From: Deinococcales bacterium | GTDB taxonomy: Bacteria; Deinococcota; Deinococci; Deinococcales; JAAFIG01 | DNA: 34,521 bases | Assembly: GCA_025352125.1 (NCBI GenBank) | Contig: JANXTZ010000045.1 | Location: 64,783-99,303, forward strand | Reading direction: 5' to 3' | Part shown: in pieces, positions 8,454 to 17,007 of the stretch | Layout of the letters: every line of letters starts with the position of its first letter | How positions within the stretch are numbered: position 1 is the first letter of the stretch | Position numbers and translations under genes: made by a program | The notes under the pieces: generated by a model | What the model was told of the DNA's origin: nothing | Database searches by the model: none | The model's input: the letters and a program-made list of their open reading frames with translations, nothing else

Positions 8454-9815
8454 TCAATCCGCCGCCACAGCCACTTGATTCGCCTTATTAACTTGACGAA
8501 TCGCGCCAGCAACAACCTCGAGCGCTTCCCGTAAGGTTGCCTCTTCAATCGTGACTTCAGGCAGGAACCTGATGCAGTTGGTGTACAACCCAGCGCGAAG
8601 CAAGATCACGCCGCCCTCGAGACACCCTTTGACGATTTGTGGCACAATTTCCATCCAGGGTTCTTTGCTGGCTTGGTCGTGCACAAACTCGAGGCACATC
8701 ATGCCGCCGACGCCGCGCACATCACCCAAAATGGGAATCTCGAGTTGCATGGGTTCAAAGATTTCGCGCACGATACGTTCTATTCGCGCAGCGCCTTCTT
8801 GGGCATCAATACTGGTCAAGATTTTGATTGCCTCGAGCGCAGCAACGCAAGCCAGAGGGTTGCCGCCGTAAGTGCTGCCCGCACCGCCGATGTGCGGCGA
8901 ATCGAGAATTTCGGCGCGACCTGTGACCGCCGAAATTGGCAGCCCCGCCCCGAGCGATTTGGCACTAATCACCATGTCGGGGACAACACCAGTATGCTCA
9001 ATCGCGTACATTTTACCGGTACGTCCAGACCCCGATTGAATCTCGTCGGCAATCATGACCGCACCCGTTTTGTCGCAGACTTCACGGATTTTCTCGAGAA
9101 ATTTCTTAGGCACGGGAACAAAGCCACCCTCGCCGATGATGGGTTCGATCACGATGGCAGCCAGCGCCGAACCGTCGATGTGCGCCACCAGGGCATTCTC
9201 GAGGTTCCAGCAACTCCACTCGAGGTAATCGGCTTGGCTCATGCCTTTTGGGGTGCGGTAGAGGTTTGGCAAGGGCAGACGGTAAACTTCTGGGGCGAAG
9301 GGTCCGAAACCTTTTTTGAACAGGCTGTACTTGCTGGTCATTGCCATCGTCAGGTTGCTGCGTCCGTGGTACGCGCCTTCAAAGACAATAATGCCAGCCC
9401 GTCCTGTGAAACGACGGGCGAATTTAACCGCATTTTCGACGGCTTCCGCGCCGCCATTGGAGAGCAAGGTTTTCTTGGCGAAATCGCCTGGCGTCAGGCT
9501 GTTCAACTTTTCGCAGAGTTCCACGTAAGGTTCGTAATTCGCCACGATGCTGCAAATGTGCAAATACTCGTCAACCTGCTTGTGAAGTGCTGCTTTAACG
9601 CTTTCTGGACCATGTCCAACCGCCAGCACGCCAATGCCGCCCGCCAGATCGATCAGCAAATTGCCGTCAACATCCTCGAGCATTGAACCCTTGGCGCGTT
9701 TGATGGCGACAGGGTTGGCTTGCCCCAAAGCGCTCGAGACGGCGGCGGCGCGTCTGACTTGCAAAGCTCGAGAATTTGGACCTGGCAGCGCGGTTTTCAG
9801 TTGTATTTGACCCAT
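8454..9815 (-). CDS. Class III aminotransferase (4-aminobutyrate aminotransferase-like)
   Basis: A PLP-dependent aminotransferase of 453 residues, probably moving the amino group of 4-aminobutyrate or a related omega-amino acid to 2-oxoglutarate. The class III signature is complete: NGGAEAVENAVK, the YHGR segment, EPIIGEGGF, D257 in IADEIQSGSGRTG and the Schiff-base lysine K286 in ISAKSLGAG. The start ATG at 9815 has AGAGG 6 bases upstream; an ATG at 9857 has none. It heads a minus-strand gene run ending in a succinate-semialdehyde-type dehydrogenase, which supports a GABA-type role. Ornithine or acetylornithine aminotransferase is the main alternative. Confidence 0.9.
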   Translation of the reverse strand: MGQIQLKTALPGPNSRALQVRRAAAVSSALGQANPVAIKRAKGSMLEDVDGNLLIDLAGGIGVLAVGHGPESVKAALHKQVDEYLHICSIVANYEPYVELCEKLNSLTPGDFAKKTLLSNGGAEAVENAVKFARRFTGRAGIIVFEGAYHGRSNLTMAMTSKYSLFKKGFGPFAPEVYRLPLPNLYRTPKGMSQADYLEWSCWNLENALVAHIDGSALAAIVIEPIIGEGGFVPVPKKFLEKIREVCDKTGAVMIADEIQSGSGRTGKMYAIEHTGVVPDMVISAKSLGAGLPISAVTGRAEILDSPHIGGAGSTYGGNPLACVAALEAIKILTSIDAQEGAARIERIVREIFEPMQLEIPILGDVRGVGGMMCLEFVHDQASKEPWMEIVPQIVKGCLEGGVILLRAGLYTNCIRFLPEVTIEEATLREALEVVAGAIRQVNKANQVAVAAD

Positions 9816-10000
9816 AAAAAACCTCTTCTCGAGCAGTGATTTTGGTTGCTCGAACAAAAAAATGGCGAAACATTGTGTCCCTCGAGCGAGCGCTATCGAA
9901 AGGGTGGTGGAATGGCATCTTGTTGCCAGTTCGGAGCGTTCATGTTGCCTCGAGTCTACTCCAGTGCAGCGCGGATTACCAAACCCAGCTTTTGGGGTTG

Positions 10001-10006
10001 TATACT
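10001..10006 (+). promoter_or_regulatory. -10 element for the cysS leader, leaderless arrangement
   Basis: TATACT lies exactly 6 bases before the ATG at 10013, so transcription should start at the A of that ATG. No clear -35 hexamer is seen at the normal distance (TTACCA at 9976 gives a 19-base spacer). A 5-bp inverted repeat AACCC/GGGTT around 9983-9999 overlaps the spacer and could be an operator. The stretch 9816-10000 upstream shows three CTCGAG copies and nothing else I can name. Confidence 0.65.
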
Positions 10007-10012
10007 TCTTTC

Positions 10013-10063
10013 ATGGTGTTTACCCCTCGAGTGATCCTGCATGGCTGTTGTGACCGCCTTTAG
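10013..10063 (+). CDS. Cysteine leader peptide for cysS attenuation (16 codons)
   Basis: A short ORF reads MVFTPRVILHGCCDRL and stops with TAG. It contains two adjacent Cys codons (TGT TGT, 10046-10051), striking for a rare amino acid. The -10 box 6 bases upstream makes it the first codon of the transcript. A hairpin (10053-10069) begins just after the Cys codons, and an intrinsic terminator (10100-10127) stands before cysS. The design is that of a ribosome-controlled attenuator: scarce Cys-tRNA stalls the ribosome at the Cys pair and lets transcription read into cysS. The layout is seen directly; the regulation is inferred. Confidence 0.72.
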   Translation: MVFTPRVILHGCCDRL

Positions 10064-10069
10064 AGCGGT
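10053..10069 (+). promoter_or_regulatory. Leader hairpin downstream of tandem Cys codons
   Basis: ACCGC (10053-10057) pairs with GCGGT (10065-10069) around the leader stop codon. A ribosome stalled at the Cys codons would mask its left arm, while one released at the stop would cover the whole element. It is the natural switch element of the proposed attenuator, though the stem is only 5 bp. Confidence 0.5.
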
Positions 10070-10099
10070 TTTGCGTCTGTTGTATTGACCCGAAATTGT

Positions 10100-10127
10100 G
10101 CTCGAGCCTTAACCCTCGAGCTTTTTT
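10100..10127 (+). terminator. Intrinsic terminator (attenuator) before cysS
   Basis: GCTCGAG (10100-10106) pairs with CTCGAGC (10115-10121) across an 8-base loop and is followed by six T (10122-10127). It stands 18 bases before the cysS ATG and after the leader ORF, so it would cut leader transcripts at about 115 nt. The same CTCGAG occurs in the leader ORF at 10026-10031 and could pair with either arm as an anti-terminator. Confidence 0.82.
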
Positions 10128-10144
10128 ATTGAAAGGATTTTCCC

Positions 10145-11593
10145 ATGACCATCAGGTTGTTTAACACCTTGAGCAAGCAAAAAGAAGACTTTGTGCCGAC
10201 CACAAGCGGACGCGTGGGCATGTACCTCTGTGGACCCACTGTCTATTCGGATGCGCACCTTGGACACGGCAAGACCGCCGTGGCATTTGACGTGATCCGC
10301 CGTTGGTTCGTCTACCGAAATTTTAAGGTCAGGTTTGTCAGCAACATCACCGACGTGGGTCACATCACCGACGAGACCAGCGACGAGGGTCATGACCGCA
10401 TCGGTGAACGCGCCAAACTCGAGCAACTCGAGCCGATGGAGGTTGCCGAGAAGTACATGTGGAATTACTTTCACGACATGGAAGCGCTCAACGTTCAAAA
10501 GCCCAATATTGCCCCCAGAGCCACGGGGCATATCCTCGAGCAAATCGAAATGGTCGAAACCCTGATTGCCAATGGCAAAGCTTACGAGCGCGGTGGCAGC
10601 GTGTATTTTCGGGTGCGATCCGACCCAGATTACGGCAAGCTGTCGGGTCGCAAGATTGACGAACTCGAGGTTGGAACCCGTGAGGACGTGCGCGAGGACA
10701 AGGAAGACCCGCTCGATTTTGCCCTCTGGAAATTTGCCGAACCCGAGCATTTGATGCGCTGGAAATCGCCTTGGGGCGAGGGTTTTCCTGGCTGGCACAT
10801 CGAATGCTCGGCAATGGCAATCAAATACTTGGGCGAGAATTTTGACATTCATGCCGGCGGTCTGGATTTGCAATTTCCGCACCACGAAGCCGAAATTGCC
10901 CAAGCCGAGGGTGCGGGCTACAAGTTTGCACGTTACTGGATGCACGGCAACATGCTGACCATCAACGGCGAAAAGATGAGCAAATCCAAAGGGAATTTCA
11001 CAACTTTGCAAGATTTTTTTGCCACCCACGATCCAATGGTGCTGCGCCTGATTTACATTCAAAGCCATTACCGCAGTGTGGCAGAACTCTCAGCCGATAC
11101 CATCACCGCCGCCACCAGCGTGCTCTCGAGGTTCAGGGAAACGCGCCGCGAATTTGTGCGCAAACTCGAACTTGCCATGGCTGGACACGATGCCGCCTTT
11201 GAGAAAAAAATTGATTTCGCTCGGGCACAATTTGAAACCGCGATGGATGACGATTTCAACACGCCAGAGGCGCTTGCAGCACTGTTCGCCATGACCAAAG
11301 AATTCAACGCGGTCGCCATCACCAACAACAAAAACTCGCTCGAGATGGGGCTGGAGACGTTTGACATGCTCGCAGGTTTTGTTTTTGGTTTGTTCCCAGC
11401 CAACACCAGTCAAGCCACCCAAGGAAAAGATGGTTTGCTCGAGGGATTGCTCGAGATTGCGATAGAAGCCAGAAAGTCTTACCGATTAAACCGTGACTTC
11501 AAAAGCTCGGATGCGCTTCGAGAACGCCTGAAAACCTTGGGTGTGCAACTCGAGGATACCGTGGACGGCACGCGCTGGAAGCTCGAGGCGTGA
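10145..11593 (+). CDS. cysS: Cysteinyl-tRNA synthetase
   Basis: Class I aminoacyl-tRNA synthetase that charges tRNA-Cys, 482 residues. The HIGH motif is HLGH (38-41) and the second signature is KMSKS (277-281). The catalytic zinc site is visible as C29 ([15 protein letters not shown]), C221 (GWHIECSAM), H246 and E250 (HHEAE). The C-terminal DALR and anticodon regions follow. The ATG at 10145 has AAAGGA 7 bases upstream. The sequence reads closest to Deinococcus CysS from memory ([28 protein letters not shown]). Expression is probably controlled by the Cys leader peptide and terminator just upstream. Confidence 0.98.
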   Translation: MTIRLFNTLSKQKEDFVPTTSGRVGMYLCGPTVYSDAHLGHGKTAVAFDVIRRWFVYRNFKVRFVSNITDVGHITDETSDEGHDRIGERAKLEQLEPMEVAEKYMWNYFHDMEALNVQKPNIAPRATGHILEQIEMVETLIANGKAYERGGSVYFRVRSDPDYGKLSGRKIDELEVGTREDVREDKEDPLDFALWKFAEPEHLMRWKSPWGEGFPGWHIECSAMAIKYLGENFDIHAGGLDLQFPHHEAEIAQAEGAGYKFARYWMHGNMLTINGEKMSKSKGNFTTLQDFFATHDPMVLRLIYIQSHYRSVAELSADTITAATSVLSRFRETRREFVRKLELAMAGHDAAFEKKIDFARAQFETAMDDDFNTPEALAALFAMTKEFNAVAITNNKNSLEMGLETFDMLAGFVFGLFPANTSQATQGKDGLLEGLLEIAIEARKSYRLNRDFKSSDALRERLKTLGVQLEDTVDGTRWKLEA

Positions 11594-11689
11594 ACATTCT
11601 CGAGGTTTTTGAGATTTGATTTTAGATTTTGAGAACGTGTTAAACTGTCAGCCAGTACAACCATTCCAAACCTTGAAAGGAGGCGCGAC

Positions 11690-11770
11690 GTGAGAAGCTG
11701 TTCAACATCTCAACCACCATTCACAGTCGCCGCTCGAGGTCTGAAACCCAGACCAGGGTTTGGGGGGTAA
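11690..11770 (+). CDS. Putative 26-codon leader peptide upstream of ABC exporter
   Basis: A GTG start at 11690 sits 6 bases after a near-perfect ribosome site, AAAGGAGG (11676-11683), one of the best in the window, and opens a 26-codon frame ending in TAA at 11768-11770. The peptide starts MRSCSTSQPPF, is Pro-, Gly- and Arg-rich, and ends PRPGFGG. No protein family is recognised. Two mutually exclusive hairpins lie in its 3' half. It ends 33 bases before the ABC exporter start. This layout recalls the BmrB leader peptide of Bacillus subtilis bmrCD, a drug-inducible ABC exporter. The coding role is inferred from the ribosome site and position. Confidence 0.5.
   Translation: MRSCSTSQPPFTVAARGLKPRPGFGG
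11738..11761 (+). promoter_or_regulatory. Two mutually exclusive hairpins before ABC exporter
   Basis: GGTCTG (11738-11743) pairs with CAGACC (11749-11754). Overlapping it, AAACCC (11744-11749) pairs with GGGTTT (11756-11761). Only one can form at a time. A T5 tract follows at 11774-11778. A G6 run (11762-11767) can also pair with CCTCC (11782-11786). This is consistent with a ribosome-controlled switch. Confidence 0.45.
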
Positions 11771-11803
11771 GTCTTTTTGTTCCTCCAAACTGACGGGGGA
11801 ACA

Positions 11804-13543
11804 ATGTTGAACGCTCGAAGCAGAAAGTTTTTTTCGTATTACAAACCATATTTGGGTTTGCTGGTCACCGATTTGGTCAGTGCTTTTGTGGTGGCAGCCG
11901 TTGCGCTGATTCTGCCCTTGTTTGTCAGGCACATCACCAAAGACATCTTGGCAGGAAATGCGCCAGATGTGCTGGGTCAGATTTACGGCACGGGTGCTTT
12001 GATGTTGGTTTTGGTGGTCGTTCAAACGCTGTGCACCGTGTTTGTTGACTATCAAGGTCACATGATGGGTGCTTTCATGGAACGCGACATGCGTCGGGGA
12101 TTGTTCGAGCACTACCAAAAACTCTCATTTGGTTTTTTCGACAACCATTTAACGGCGCACCTCATGAACCGAATCACCAACGACACTTTTGCCATGAGTG
12201 AATTGTTTCATCATTGTCCAGAGGACATTGTGATTTCTGTGCTGAAATTGATTGGCGCGTTTACAATTTTAATCACCATCAACGTTCCGCTGACCATTGT
12301 CATCTTTGCGTTTTTGCCGATCATGACCGTCTATGCCCTGTACTTCAACAAGAAAATGAGTGTTGCCGTCAGAACCAGCCGCGACAGAATCGGTGATGTC
12401 AACGCGCAACTCGAGGATTCGCTGGCAGGCATTCGGGTGGTGAAATCGTTTACCAATGAAGTGGTTGAAGCCAAAAAATTTGGCATCCAGAACAATCGTT
12501 TTCTCGAGGCTCGCAGGGTCGAGTACAAAAGTTACATGTTTTTCACGAGTGGAATGTTGTTTTTTACCCAGCTTTTGACCATTGTGCTTTTGGTTGTTGG
12601 CGGTGCAAGCATCGTTAATCACAGCTTGGATTTGGTCGATCTGCTGACCTACCTGCTTTACCTCGGCATCTTGCTCGAGCCAATCCGAGGGGCGAGCAAT
12701 CTGGGGCGGTTGTACCAGGAGGGCATCACAGGTTTCAACCGTTTTATGGAAATGCTCGAGGTCAGACCAGATATCGAAGATTTGGTGACGGCGACTGACT
12801 TAAAGCAGGTTCGAGGGCATCTGAAATTTCAGGATGTCAGCTTCAAGTACACCGAAAACCACGAAGAAGTCCTGAAAAACGTTTCGCTCGAGATTCAAGC
12901 TGGAGAATTTATTGCCCTGGTCGGGGCATCGGGCGTCGGGAAAACAACGCTGTGTTCGTTGATCCCACGCTTTTATGATGTCAGTCAGGGACAAATTTTT
13001 CTGGACGGAAAAAACCTCAAGGACCTTCGCTTGAATTCGTTGAGACAAAGCATTGGCATTGTTCAACAAGACGTTTACTTGTTCGCAGGAACGGTTGCTG
13101 ACAACATCGCTTACGGCAATCTTGAGGCGGGTTTTTCTGAAATTGTGGACGCCGCCAAAAAAGCCAATGCGCACGAATTCATCATGGCGCTGTCAAATGG
13201 TTACGATACAGACATTGGACAGCGCGGCGTCAAACTTTCGGGCGGACAAAAACAACGTCTCAGCATCGCTCGAGTGTTTTTGAAAAATCCTGCGATCATT
13301 ATTTTTGATGAAGCCACCAGCGCTCTGGACAATGAAAGTGAACGAGCCGTTCAGCAATCGCTTGAGAAACTGTTTGCAAACCGCACGACCATCGTGATCG
13401 CGCATCGCCTATCGACCATCAAAAATGCGCAAAGAATTGTGGTGCTTGGCGATAAAGGGATTGCCGAACAGGGAACGCATCAGGAATTGATTGCGTTGGG
13501 TGGCGTCTACGCCAATTTTTACAACATGCAGCTCAGGATTTAG
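11804..13543 (+). CDS. ABC exporter, fused membrane and ATPase domains
   Basis: A half-transporter of 579 residues that should work as a homodimer exporting a drug, lipid or peptide. Residues about 15-300 form the six-helix exporter domain, with the ENI-type loop segment around 105-125. The ATPase domain has Walker A GASGVGKT (374-381), Q-loop near 421, LSGGQ (478-482), Walker B IIIFDEA with D502 and E503, and switch histidine H534 (IAHRLST). The ATG at 11804 has a GGGGG tract about 5 bases upstream; a TTG at 11777 has no ribosome site. CTCGAG is less dense here than in neighbours (six copies, none between about 11740 and 12405). The cargo is unknown. Confidence 0.93.
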   Translation: MLNARSRKFFSYYKPYLGLLVTDLVSAFVVAAVALILPLFVRHITKDILAGNAPDVLGQIYGTGALMLVLVVVQTLCTVFVDYQGHMMGAFMERDMRRGLFEHYQKLSFGFFDNHLTAHLMNRITNDTFAMSELFHHCPEDIVISVLKLIGAFTILITINVPLTIVIFAFLPIMTVYALYFNKKMSVAVRTSRDRIGDVNAQLEDSLAGIRVVKSFTNEVVEAKKFGIQNNRFLEARRVEYKSYMFFTSGMLFFTQLLTIVLLVVGGASIVNHSLDLVDLLTYLLYLGILLEPIRGASNLGRLYQEGITGFNRFMEMLEVRPDIEDLVTATDLKQVRGHLKFQDVSFKYTENHEEVLKNVSLEIQAGEFIALVGASGVGKTTLCSLIPRFYDVSQGQIFLDGKNLKDLRLNSLRQSIGIVQQDVYLFAGTVADNIAYGNLEAGFSEIVDAAKKANAHEFIMALSNGYDTDIGQRGVKLSGGQKQRLSIARVFLKNPAIIIFDEATSALDNESERAVQQSLEKLFANRTTIVIAHRLSTIKNAQRIVVLGDKGIAEQGTHQELIALGGVYANFYNMQLRI

Positions 13544-13567
13544 TTTGAAAACCCGAGGGGCATCTTT

Positions 13568-14128
13568 TCAGGGATTCAATGACCCTCTGCGTTCCTTGAC
13601 TTCGTGTTCCTCGAGTTTGGCAAATGGATTGCTGGCTTTCCAATTTTTATCGTAAATCCCAAAATGCAGGTGTGGCGGTGTGCTGCTGACATCACCAGAA
13701 TTCCCGACAAAGCCAATCAATGTTCCTCGAGTCACGATTTGTGCATTGTTGATGTTGGCGTATTTTGAAAGGTGGGCGTAGTAATAACGCTTGTCGCCTG
13801 CGCCCCAGATCGTGACGGTGTTGCCGCCCAACCGATTCCAGCCTTTAAAAATCACGATGCCGTCCGTCGCACTGTAAATCGGTGTTCCTTTTGGGGCAAA
13901 AATATCCACGCCTTCATGTTTTCGCCCCTCCGAACGTGCCCCGCCCCAAGTGTCGGTGATCTGATTGAGTTTGACTCGAGCGACAGGAATGGGCAGCCGT
14001 TCGGGCGCGGTTTTGTTGGTTGTTGAAAGGCTGTATTGTTGAAATGCCAACCAGTTCTCAAACCCGACCGAACTCGAGTGAGGCGCGTTGCACGCGACCA
14101 AAAATATCAACATGAGGATCAATCTCAT
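13568..14128 (-). CDS. M23-family metallopeptidase lipoprotein (LytM-like)
   Basis: A 186-residue secreted lipoprotein with an M23 peptidoglycan endopeptidase domain. The signal MRLILMLIFLVAC ends in a lipobox with lipidated C13. The zinc site is H71 and D75 (HEGVD) and H155 of the HLH motif (153-155), with H119 (YYYAHLSKY) as the catalytic partner. All residues needed for activity are present, so it is probably an active cell-wall hydrolase and not a degenerate EnvC-type activator. It has no LysM or SH3 domain, making it a minimal form. It is divergent from the permease gene, with 170 bp between them. The ribosome site is weak (GGA close to the ATG). Confidence 0.92.
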   Translation of the reverse strand: MRLILMLIFLVACNAPHSSSVGFENWLAFQQYSLSTTNKTAPERLPIPVARVKLNQITDTWGGARSEGRKHEGVDIFAPKGTPIYSATDGIVIFKGWNRLGGNTVTIWGAGDKRYYYAHLSKYANINNAQIVTRGTLIGFVGNSGDVSSTPPHLHFGIYDKNWKASNPFAKLEEHEVKERRGSLNP

Positions 14129-14260
14129 TTTCCAAGGTTAACAAGCTGAATGCAAGGCTGTAGCAAGGTGCTGTCAAGATTTCTTGAAGTTTTTTCAACA
14201 ACCCCAGACAAGACAATCCTTAATACAGCCATTCTCGGGCATCAACGTGTCGAAAACGTC

Positions 14261-14289
14261 TTGACAATTGAGGGTCTAAGTACCAGAAT
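14261..14289 (+). promoter_or_regulatory. Promoter of the APC permease gene, nearly leaderless
   Basis: A consensus -35 TTGACA (14261-14266), a 17-base spacer and CAGAAT (14284-14289, 4 of 6) place the start of transcription near 14296, about 3 bases before the ATG at 14299. No ribosome site exists there, so the mRNA should be essentially leaderless. There is no room for a riboswitch in the transcript. Confidence 0.72.
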
Positions 14290-14298
14290 CAAGCGTTT

Positions 14299-16287
14299 AT
14301 GTCTTCCAACTCAACCGGCAATAACCATCGCATCAAAAACTGGCTGCTCGAGGGCGAATCACAAAAAGAAGTTCAAGGTTCTCCTGGTTCTGATGAAGTT
14401 CATCACAAGGCGGCTGAGCATCAGTATTCATGGTGGAAAGTTGTTTGTTTAACCGGTGTGGATTACTTTTCAACCTTGGGTTATCAACCGGGTTTTGCGG
14501 CATTGGCGGCGGGGGTGCTTTCGCCGCTGGCAACCCTGGTGCTGGTCTTGGTCACCTTATTTGCGGCTTTGCCAGTATATTTGCGGGTTGCCTCTGAAAG
14601 TCCGCATGGCAGTGGTTCAATTGCCATGCTCGAGCGACTTCTTGGGTTCTGGGCTGGAAAATTGTTTGTGCTGGCGCTTCTAGGCTTTGCCGCCACAGAT
14701 TTCGTGATCACCATTACACTTTCAGCCGCAGACGCAGCGGCACACGTCATCGAAAATCCGTATTTCGCCCAAGCGTTCCCGTCGCACGGGTCGCCAGCGT
14801 TTCAAATTGGCATCACGATTGCACTTATTACCTTGCTGGGCGCAGTGTTTTTAAAAGGTTTTAAAGAAGCCATCGGCATTGCGGTGGTTTTGGTCGTGAC
14901 CTATCTTGTCTTAAACGCCATTGTTATCACACGCGGCATTCTCGAGGTGTTACATCAACCGCTCGAGTTTCACAACTGGGTTGCAGGTTTGACAGCCCGC
15001 AGCAACAACCCAATTTTGATTGTGGGTTTTGCGCTGTTGTTGTTCCCAAAGCTCGCGCTTGGACTCTCTGGCTTTGAAACGGGTGTTGCCGTCATGCCGC
15101 TGATCAAAGGGAAAAAAAACGATGATCCAGAACACCCGCTTGGGCGCATTCGCAATGCCAAGAAGTTACTTACCTCCGCCGCACTCATCATGAGTGTCTT
15201 CTTGATCGCCTCGAGCTTTGTGACGACCCTGCACATTCCTGCGGCTGCGTTTCAGGAGGGCGGTGTTGCCAATGGACGTGCCTTGGCATATCTGGCACAC
15301 CAATTTTACGGGGATGGATTTGGCACTGTTTATGACATCAGCACCGTCTTAATCTTGTGGTTTGCAGGTGCCAGCGCCATGTCTGCACTGCTCAATCTTG
15401 TGCCGCGTTACCTTCCGCGTTACGGTATGGCTCCAGAGTGGGCGAAAGCCAACCGTCCGTTGACACTGTTGTTCACCTTGATCGCCTTTCTGGTGACCGT
15501 TGTCTTCAAAGCCGATGTCAACGCCCAAGGTGGCGCGTATGCTACAGGCGTTCTGGTCTTGATGAGTTCGGCTGCCATCGCGGTGTTCTTGTCGGCTCGA
15601 GCTAAAAGGCAACGATCTGCCATGATCGGTTTTGCCATGATTACTTTTGTTTTTATTTACACCACCATCGTTAACATTATTGATCGCCCGGATGGTTTAA
15701 GAATTGGTTTGTTATTTATTGCCACCATCGTGTTTGTCTCAATTCTCTCGAGGGTCTTTCGCTCGACAGAGTTGCGCATCACAGACATTCATCTTGACGA
15801 CACCGCCGAGAAATTCCTGCAAAACAGCATTCACCACTGCGCCGAGTTGCACATCATTACAAACAAACGCCAGGCTGGCGACTGGGGCGAATACCAGGAC
15901 AAGGAACTCGCCGAACGCGAAGACCACCATATTGACGCACGCGACCCGATCTTGTTTTTTGAGGTCAGCATTTCTGACGCCTCAGAGTTTGTTGGTAAGT
16001 TGCAGGTTCAAGGCATTGAAATTGCCAGTCCAAACGGTTCTAAATACCATATTCTGCGTGCCACCGCGCCAGCCGTGCCCAATGCCATCGCCGCATTTTT
16101 GTTGTACCTGCGTGATCGTAGCACCATGATTCCACACTGTTACTTCACCTGGTCCGAAATCACGCCGCTCGCCAACGTCTCAAGGTTCTTGTTCTTCGGC
16201 GAGGGAGATACCGCCCCGATGACCCGTGAAATCATTCGGCAATCCGAACCCAAACCGCGCCGTCGCCCTCGGGTTCATGTGGGTTGA
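14299..16287 (+). CDS. APC-superfamily permease with C-terminal cytoplasmic domain
   Basis: A large integral membrane transporter of 662 residues. After a polar N-terminus of about 45 residues come roughly twelve hydrophobic segments up to about residue 495. They begin with the APC-type [13 protein letters not shown] helix, and a GSGS motif corresponds to the substrate loop. A soluble C-terminal domain of about 165 residues follows and ends in a basic tail ([12 protein letters not shown]). The layout recalls amino-acid permeases and the potassium transporter KimA, so the substrate could be an amino acid or potassium. It is transcribed alone from a clear promoter. Confidence 0.85.
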   Translation: MSSNSTGNNHRIKNWLLEGESQKEVQGSPGSDEVHHKAAEHQYSWWKVVCLTGVDYFSTLGYQPGFAALAAGVLSPLATLVLVLVTLFAALPVYLRVASESPHGSGSIAMLERLLGFWAGKLFVLALLGFAATDFVITITLSAADAAAHVIENPYFAQAFPSHGSPAFQIGITIALITLLGAVFLKGFKEAIGIAVVLVVTYLVLNAIVITRGILEVLHQPLEFHNWVAGLTARSNNPILIVGFALLLFPKLALGLSGFETGVAVMPLIKGKKNDDPEHPLGRIRNAKKLLTSAALIMSVFLIASSFVTTLHIPAAAFQEGGVANGRALAYLAHQFYGDGFGTVYDISTVLILWFAGASAMSALLNLVPRYLPRYGMAPEWAKANRPLTLLFTLIAFLVTVVFKADVNAQGGAYATGVLVLMSSAAIAVFLSARAKRQRSAMIGFAMITFVFIYTTIVNIIDRPDGLRIGLLFIATIVFVSILSRVFRSTELRITDIHLDDTAEKFLQNSIHHCAELHIITNKRQAGDWGEYQDKELAEREDHHIDARDPILFFEVSISDASEFVGKLQVQGIEIASPNGSKYHILRATAPAVPNAIAAFLLYLRDRSTMIPHCYFTWSEITPLANVSRFLFFGEGDTAPMTREIIRQSEPKPRRRPRVHVG

Positions 16288-16390
16288 CAGGTTTTTACTT
16301 TTAAGCTCTTACAGGCTGCTCGAGTGATGCTGTGATTCGACCCGCCAGATTGAATGTTTGAATAATGTTATGTTAAAGTCAGAACACAAA

Positions 16391-16412
16391 GCATAAATTA
16401 TGCAAGTTATGC
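16391..16412 (+). promoter_or_regulatory. Iterated TTATGC operator-like site
   Basis: GCATAA (16391-16396) and TTATGC (16398-16403) form an inverted repeat with one centre base, and a third copy, TTATGC, follows at 16407-16412. The group ends just before the ribosome site of the reductase gene, in an A+T-rich upstream stretch. It could bind a dimeric repressor; no regulator gene is adjacent. Confidence 0.4.
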
Positions 16413-16430
16413 CAAACGTGGAGGTTGGAA

Positions 16431-16979
16431 ATGGCAACAGTATTTCTCGATTTGGCCATGTCTTTGGACGGATTTATCGCTGGACCGAACAATAACGACG
16501 GTGGACTTCACGAATGGTATTTTTGTGAAAATCACAAAAGCCAGCAAATCCTTGACGAGTTACATCATGACATTGGCGCGATGATTCTTGGCAAAAAAGC
16601 CTTTGGAATCCAACCAGACGGTTTTGACACGCCCTACAAAGTGCCACATTTCGTACTCTCTCACGAAGCTCGAGCCACGATTTCCCGAGATGGGATGCAA
16701 TTCATTTTTGTTTCCGATGGCATCAAAAGCGCCCTCGATCAAGCCAAGGCAGCCGCAGGTGAAAAGGATGTTTGCATTGCTGGAGGCGCGAACACCGCGC
16801 AGCAGTTTTTAAAGGCAGGATTGCTTGACGAGATTCAGCTTCATCTGGTGCCCGTTTTGCTCGGCGGTGGGCTGCGGTTGTTTGAGCATCTTGGATCAGC
16901 CCGCATTGAATTCGAGCGGACACGAATCGTTGAAGCGCCGTTGGCAACCCATATTCGTTACCGTGTCAAAAAGATGTGA
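16431..16979 (+). CDS. Dihydrofolate reductase-fold protein (YyaP/RibD-C type)
   Basis: A 182-residue protein of the RibD C-terminal/bacterial-dihydrofolate-reductase-like family. It has FLDLAMSLDGFIAGPNN at the N-terminus, the AMILGKKAF segment, and CIAGGANTAQQFLKAGLLDEI, which holds the glycine-rich NADPH site. The end LVPVLLGGGLRLFE is also typical. Members are NADPH reductases of unknown physiological substrate; it is not a classical FolA. The ATG at 16431 has GGAGGT (16420-16425) 5 bases upstream, so the TTG at 16425 is excluded. It is followed by a strong two-way terminator shared with the next, convergent gene. Confidence 0.9.
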   Translation: MATVFLDLAMSLDGFIAGPNNNDGGLHEWYFCENHKSQQILDELHHDIGAMILGKKAFGIQPDGFDTPYKVPHFVLSHEARATISRDGMQFIFVSDGIKSALDQAKAAAGEKDVCIAGGANTAQQFLKAGLLDEIQLHLVPVLLGGGLRLFEHLGSARIEFERTRIVEAPLATHIRYRVKKM

Positions 16980-17007
16980 TCAAACACGCTGCCCGATTTT
17001 GAGCAAC

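Noticed and set aside
8637..9686. Long plus-strand open frame of about 350 codons
   Set aside because: It is antisense to the aminotransferase gene, resembles no family and has a low-complexity composition caused by the opposite-strand codons.
9901..9907. AGGGTGG upstream of cysS, the first half of the T-box consensus
   Set aside because: The rest of the T-box sequence and its specifier stem are missing, and the site lies upstream of the promoter that should make the leader.
9836..10012. Longer version of the cysS leader ORF beginning near 9836
   Set aside because: The -10 box at 10001 lies inside it, and no ribosome site or conserved sequence supports the upstream part.
10109..11068. Long minus-strand open frame over cysS
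   Set aside because: It is a shadow of the well-supported cysS gene with no ribosome site or family match.
13544..13567. Terminator between the exporter and the M23 gene
   Set aside because: CCCGAGGGG has too small a loop and stem, and the T run is interrupted.
14129..14298. c-di-AMP (ydaO) riboswitch before the permease
   Set aside because: The best promoter starts transcription about 3 bases before the ATG, so no riboswitch would be in the RNA.
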